This document shows positions 15,457 to 18,531 of a stretch of DNA of 18,531 bases, one piece after another (position 1 is the stretch's first letter; every line of letters begins with the position of its first letter). Under the pieces are notes generated by a model. It was given only the letters and a program-made list of their open reading frames with translations, was not told the origin of the DNA and made no database searches. Both the position numbers and the translations under genes were made by a program. This stretch comes from an uncultured Collinsella sp. (GTDB taxonomy: Bacteria; Actinomycetota; Coriobacteriia; Coriobacteriales; Coriobacteriaceae). The stretch is taken from contig CABSMS010000037.1 in assembly GCA_902478885.1 (NCBI GenBank), positions 1 through 18,531 on the forward strand, read 5' to 3'.

Positions 15457-16523
15457 TGTGGGAAGCCGATGACTCTCAGGACCTGTGGGCGACGCCCGGC
15501 AGCTCGCCGGCGGCATCCATGGCGCACGGTGAGCGCATGGTGGGCTCGGAGCTGACGCCCGAGGACCTCGATGTCGACCGTACCCTGCGTCCCCAGCGCC
15601 TGGACGACTACTGCGGTCAGGAGCACATCAAACAGAGCCTTCGTGTGCTGATCGAGGCGGCGCAGAGCCGTGGCGAGACGCTCGACCACGTGATCTTCTC
15701 GGGCCCTCCGGGTCTGGGCAAGACCACGCTGGCCACCGTTATCGCCAACGAGCTGGGCGCTCAGATCAAGACGACGAGCGGCCCGGCCATCGCGCGCACC
15801 GGTGACCTGGCGGCCATCCTGACTAACTTGCAGCCGGGTGACGTGCTGTTTATCGACGAGATTCACCGTTTGAACCGTTCGGTCGAGGAAGTTCTGTATC
15901 CCGCGATGGAGGACTTTGCGCTCGATATCGTGATTGGCAAGGGCCCGGCGGCGCGCTCGATTCGCCTGGATATTCCCAAGTTTACGCTGGTGGCGGCGAC
16001 GACGCGCTCCGGAATGCTGACCGGTCCGCTGCGCGACCGCTTTGGCATCTCGTATCGTCTGGATTACTACACCGTCGAGGAACTCGCCCAGATTGTGACG
16101 CGCTCGGCGACCATCCTGGGTGTGACAATCGACCATCCCAGCGCGCTCGAGATCGGTTCGCGCTCGCGCGGTACGCCGCGCCTCGCCAACCGTCTGCTCA
16201 AACGCGTGCGTGACTATGCGCAGGTGCGCGGCAACGGTCCCATCGAGCTCGATATCTGCCGTCAGGCACTTGAGTTCTTCGAGATCGACGAGCTCGGCCT
16301 GGACTGGATGGATATCCGCATCTTGGAGACACTCGCCAAGACGTTCTCCGGCCGTGCCGTTGGCTTGACCACGCTTGCCAGTGCGGTGGGCGAGGACCCG
16401 GGTACGCTTGAGGATGTCTACGAGCCTTATCTACTGCAGTGCGGATTGATGATTCGCACGCCCCAGGGCCGCCAGGCAACGCTTCGCACCTTTGAGCACT
16501 TAGGAATTGAGCCGGCCGTTTAG
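15456..16523 (+). CDS. ruvB: Holliday junction branch migration ATPase RuvB
   Basis: A 355-residue AAA+ motor that pumps DNA through the RuvA-junction complex. Motifs are Walker A GPPGLGKT (83-90), Walker B with DEIH (134-137), sensor-1 region AATTRSGML, the PLRDRFG segment (191-197) that carries the arginine finger, sensor 2 near GTPRLANRLLKR, and a C-terminal winged helix ending TLRTFEHLG. ATG 15456 is preferred because it repeats the TGATG overlap seen between ruvC and ruvA; GTG 15453 would add one residue. The N-terminus is about 20 residues longer than in E. coli RuvB before the conserved RPQRLDDYCGQ. No terminator is visible after the gene. Confidence 0.96.
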   Translation: MWEADDSQDLWATPGSSPAASMAHGERMVGSELTPEDLDVDRTLRPQRLDDYCGQEHIKQSLRVLIEAAQSRGETLDHVIFSGPPGLGKTTLATVIANELGAQIKTTSGPAIARTGDLAAILTNLQPGDVLFIDEIHRLNRSVEEVLYPAMEDFALDIVIGKGPAARSIRLDIPKFTLVAATTRSGMLTGPLRDRFGISYRLDYYTVEELAQIVTRSATILGVTIDHPSALEIGSRSRGTPRLANRLLKRVRDYAQVRGNGPIELDICRQALEFFEIDELGLDWMDIRILETLAKTFSGRAVGLTTLASAVGEDPGTLEDVYEPYLLQCGLMIRTPQGRQATLRTFEHLGIEPAV

Positions 16524-16587
16524 GACGGGTTTGTAGGCTATCGCTGAGCATTGGATAAACATATCGCCGTTTGTCGGTTGCGGGTGC

Positions 16588-16614
16588 TTTACTATTGCGC
16601 GCCCGTGCTATGCT
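16588..16614 (+). promoter_or_regulatory. candidate promoter of fhs
   Basis: TATGCT (16609-16614) is preceded by TGC, giving an extended -10 like the one before ruvC. TTTACT (16588-16593) could be a -35, although the 15-nt spacer is short. It lies 40 nt before the fhs start, inside the 131-nt ruvB-fhs spacer, which otherwise shows no RNA gene or riboswitch that I recognise. Confidence 0.5.
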
Positions 16615-16654
16615 GGATTGGTCTTTTTCTCATCCGGTAACGAAAGGACCGTCC

Positions 16655-18322
16655 ATGCCCACTGATATCGAAATCGCACGTTCCGTCACGCCGCTGCCCA
16701 TTACCGAGGTTGCCAAGAACGCCGGCGTCGACGTAAAGCACCTGATTCCGTACGGCTTCGACAAGGCTAAGGTCGACTACTCTCTGCTCAATGAGCCAAC
16801 TGATCACCAGGCCAAGCTCGTCCTCGTGACCGCCATCAACCCCACGCCTGCGGGCGAGGGCAAGACCACCACGACCATCGGTCTGGCCGACGGCCTGCGC
16901 CGTCGCGGCATCAAGAGCGCCGTGGCCTTGCGTGAGCCTTCGCTCGGCCCCGTCTTTGGCGTCAAGGGCGGTGCCGCCGGCGGCGGCTGGGCGCAGGTCA
17001 TCCCCATGGAGGACATCAACCTGCACTTTACCGGCGACTTCCATGCTATCGGTGCCGCCAACAACCTGCTGGCCGCCATGCTCGACAACCATATTCAGCA
17101 GGGCAACCAGCTCGGTATCGATGTTAAGCGCATCACCTGGAAGCGCGTTGTCGATATGAACGACCGTCAGCTGCGCCATGTCATCGATGGCATTGGCGGC
17201 AAGGCCCAGGGAGTGCCGCGCGAGGACGGCTTCGATATCACCGTTGCCTCCGAGGTCATGGCGATCCTGTGTCTGTCCACGAGCATCAACGATCTTAAGG
17301 AGCGCTTGGGCGAGATCGTTGTCGGCTACAGCTATGCCGGCGAGCCCGTCCGTGCACGCGACCTTAAGGCCCAGGGAGCTATGGCCGCACTGCTCAAGGA
17401 TGCGCTCAAGCCCAATCTGGTGCAGACGCTTGAGGGTACGCCCGCGTTTGTCCACGGCGGTCCCTTCGCCAATATCGCCCACGGCTGCAACTCCATCATG
17501 GCCACCCGCATGGCCATGCGCTTTGGCGACGTCGCCATTACCGAGGCTGGTTTCGGCGCCGACCTGGGTGCCGAGAAGTTCCTCGACATCAAGTGCCGCA
17601 TGACGGGCGTTCGCCCTAGCGCGGTCGTGATTGTCGCCACCGCTCGCGCCCTTAAGTACAACGGCGGTGTTGCCAAGGCCGACCTCAACGAGGAGAACCT
17701 CGAGGCACTCAAGGCCGGTATGCCCAACCTGCTCCGTCACGTCGACAACATCCAGAACGTCTACGGTCTGCCCTGCGTGGTCGCCATTAACCGCTTCCCG
17801 ACGGATACCGAGGCCGAGCTGGAACTCATCGAGTCCGAGTGCCAGAAGCTGGGTGTCAACGTTAAGCTTTCCGAGGTCTGGGCCAAGGGCGGCGAGGGTG
17901 CGCTCGACCTGGCCGATGAGGTCATGCGCTTGATCGAGCAGCCGAGCGAGCTCAGGTTTGCCTACGAGGACGGTGCCGATGTGGCCGACGCCCTCGAGGC
18001 CGTTGCCACCAAGATCTACCGCGCCGACGGCGTCGACTTTACGCCGGCTGCCAAGCGCCAGCTCGCCGAGCTGCGCGAGAACGGCTTCGGCAACCTGCCA
18101 GTATGCGTGGCCAAGACGCAGTACAGCTTTAGCGACAACGCCAAGGCGCTGGGCGCTCCCGAGGGCTTCCGCATCACCGTGCGCGAGCTCAAGGTTTCCG
18201 CCGGTGCCCACTTTGTGGTCGCACTGACTGGCAGCGTTCTGACCATGCCGGGCCTGCCCAAGGTCCCCGCGGCCGAGAACATCGACGTCGACAACGACGG
18301 CAACATCACCGGCCTGTTCTAA
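16655..18322 (+). CDS. fhs: formate-tetrahydrofolate ligase
   Basis: Makes 10-formyltetrahydrofolate from formate, THF and ATP in the cytoplasm, feeding purine and formyl-methionine synthesis and, in anaerobes, formate assimilation. ATG 16655 follows GAAAGGA (16642-16648) and gives 555 residues, the normal size for the family; a longer open frame reaches back to 16571 through the promoter region and is rejected. The ATP-binding loop TPAGEGKT is at 64-71, followed by REPSLGPVFGVKGGAAGGG and the FTGDFHAI segment, all signature stretches of the family. The sequence ends ENIDVDNDGNITGLF, also typical. It has its own promoter and a strong terminator, so it is probably a single-gene transcript. Confidence 0.97.
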   Translation: MPTDIEIARSVTPLPITEVAKNAGVDVKHLIPYGFDKAKVDYSLLNEPTDHQAKLVLVTAINPTPAGEGKTTTTIGLADGLRRRGIKSAVALREPSLGPVFGVKGGAAGGGWAQVIPMEDINLHFTGDFHAIGAANNLLAAMLDNHIQQGNQLGIDVKRITWKRVVDMNDRQLRHVIDGIGGKAQGVPREDGFDITVASEVMAILCLSTSINDLKERLGEIVVGYSYAGEPVRARDLKAQGAMAALLKDALKPNLVQTLEGTPAFVHGGPFANIAHGCNSIMATRMAMRFGDVAITEAGFGADLGAEKFLDIKCRMTGVRPSAVVIVATARALKYNGGVAKADLNEENLEALKAGMPNLLRHVDNIQNVYGLPCVVAINRFPTDTEAELELIESECQKLGVNVKLSEVWAKGGEGALDLADEVMRLIEQPSELRFAYEDGADVADALEAVATKIYRADGVDFTPAAKRQLAELRENGFGNLPVCVAKTQYSFSDNAKALGAPEGFRITVRELKVSAGAHFVVALTGSVLTMPGLPKVPAAENIDVDNDGNITGLF

Positions 18323-18347
18323 GCTCGCTGCGCATAGCTGCTTGCTT

Positions 18348-18383
18348 GCCCCGCCGCGCCCACAAGGCCCGGCGGGGCTTTTT
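18348..18383 (+). terminator. intrinsic terminator of fhs
   Basis: GCCCCGCCG (18348-18356) pairs perfectly with CGGCGGGGC (18370-18378) over a 13-nt loop and is followed by five T (18379-18383). It starts 25 nt after the fhs stop. A classic Rho-independent terminator. Confidence 0.93.
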
Positions 18384-18450
18384 GATCCTTAGGCCCGCGC
18401 ATGTCTTGTAGATACCGGCGGGCTCCGTCCATCATAGGCTTTTGCGCGGG

Positions 18451-18456
18451 TAGAAT
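18451..18456 (+). promoter_or_regulatory. candidate -10 before the last gene
   Basis: TAGAAT lies 46 nt before the ATG at 18502 and after the fhs terminator, where a new promoter is expected. It matches TATAAT at five of six positions; no convincing -35 is seen. Another hairpin, GGCCCGC (18392-18398) with GCGGGCT (18418-18424), lies between terminator and promoter without a T run. Confidence 0.35.
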
Positions 18457-18501
18457 GCATGGATAACTTGAGGCTCACGCGCGACGGAAAGGAATCGTTG
18501 C

Positions 18502-18531
18502 ATGGATCAGGACAAGACCTGTCTCTTATAC
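18502..18531 (+). CDS. start of an unidentified gene, truncated by the window end
   Basis: ATG 18502 is preceded by GGAAAGGA (18485-18492) at 9 nt spacing and by a possible promoter, so a real start is likely. Only about five or six codons (MDQDK and perhaps one more) can be trusted, because the last 13 bases look like sequencing adapter. Nothing can be said about function. Confidence 0.5.
   Translation, partial: MDQDKTCLLY
18519..18531. other. probable Nextera/Tn5 adapter remnant
   Basis: The final 13 bases, CTGTCTCTTATAC, are identical to the start of the Tn5 mosaic-end adapter CTGTCTCTTATACACATCT used in tagmentation libraries. Their position flush with the end of the sequence is where untrimmed adapter appears in an assembled contig. 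They should not be read as genomic or as codons of the last gene. Confidence 0.88.

Noticed and set aside
16524..16654. ZTP (pfl) riboswitch before fhs, a known class upstream of this gene in some bacteria
   Set aside because: The conserved pseudoknot and CCGCC-type 3' motif are not present in the spacer.

Overview
The window looks like one end of a contig from a high-GC actinobacterium of the class Coriobacteriia, probably Collinsella or a close relative. The grounds are a strong G/C preference at third codon positions, an actinobacterial/clostridial-type DnaE, a superoxide reductase that suits an anaerobe, and an SOS box of the Bacillus/actinobacterial type before ruvCAB. This assignment is an inference from gene content and style. 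All eight complete genes and both partial genes lie on the + strand; the very long minus-strand reading frames are mirror images of the plus-strand genes.

Region 1 (1-4254): the C-terminal end of an AddB/RecB-family nuclease, then 3 nt later a complete AddA-like helicase-nuclease. Together they make a double-strand-break resection enzyme. A perfect 18-bp inverted repeat lies in the following spacer. Region 2 (4255-11561): dnaE, the replicative polymerase alpha subunit, followed after 38 nt by a large SWIM/SNF2 ATPase that is probably co-transcribed. Region 3 (11562-14236): a superoxide reductase whose N-terminal rubredoxin-like domain has lost its cysteines, a terminator-like hairpin, and a 661-codon NAD+ synthetase homologue in which both the glutaminase triad and the ATP pyrophosphatase loop are destroyed. 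Region 4 (14237-16523): the ruvC-ruvA-ruvB Holliday junction operon, with one-base stop/start overlaps and a 13/14 LexA box just after an extended -10. Region 5 (16524-18531): fhs (formate-tetrahydrofolate ligase) with its own promoter and a strong terminator, then the first codons of another gene.

The theme is DNA break processing, replication and recombination (AddAB, DnaE, SNF2, RuvCAB), with a one-carbon gene and an oxygen-defence gene alongside. The most unusual item is the NAD+ synthetase-like protein: it keeps the whole fold of a glutamine-dependent NadE plus an added C-terminal module, yet appears dead at both active sites. It sits directly upstream of the SOS-controlled ruv operon. 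The last 13 bases match the Tn5/Nextera mosaic-end adapter and are probably not genomic.
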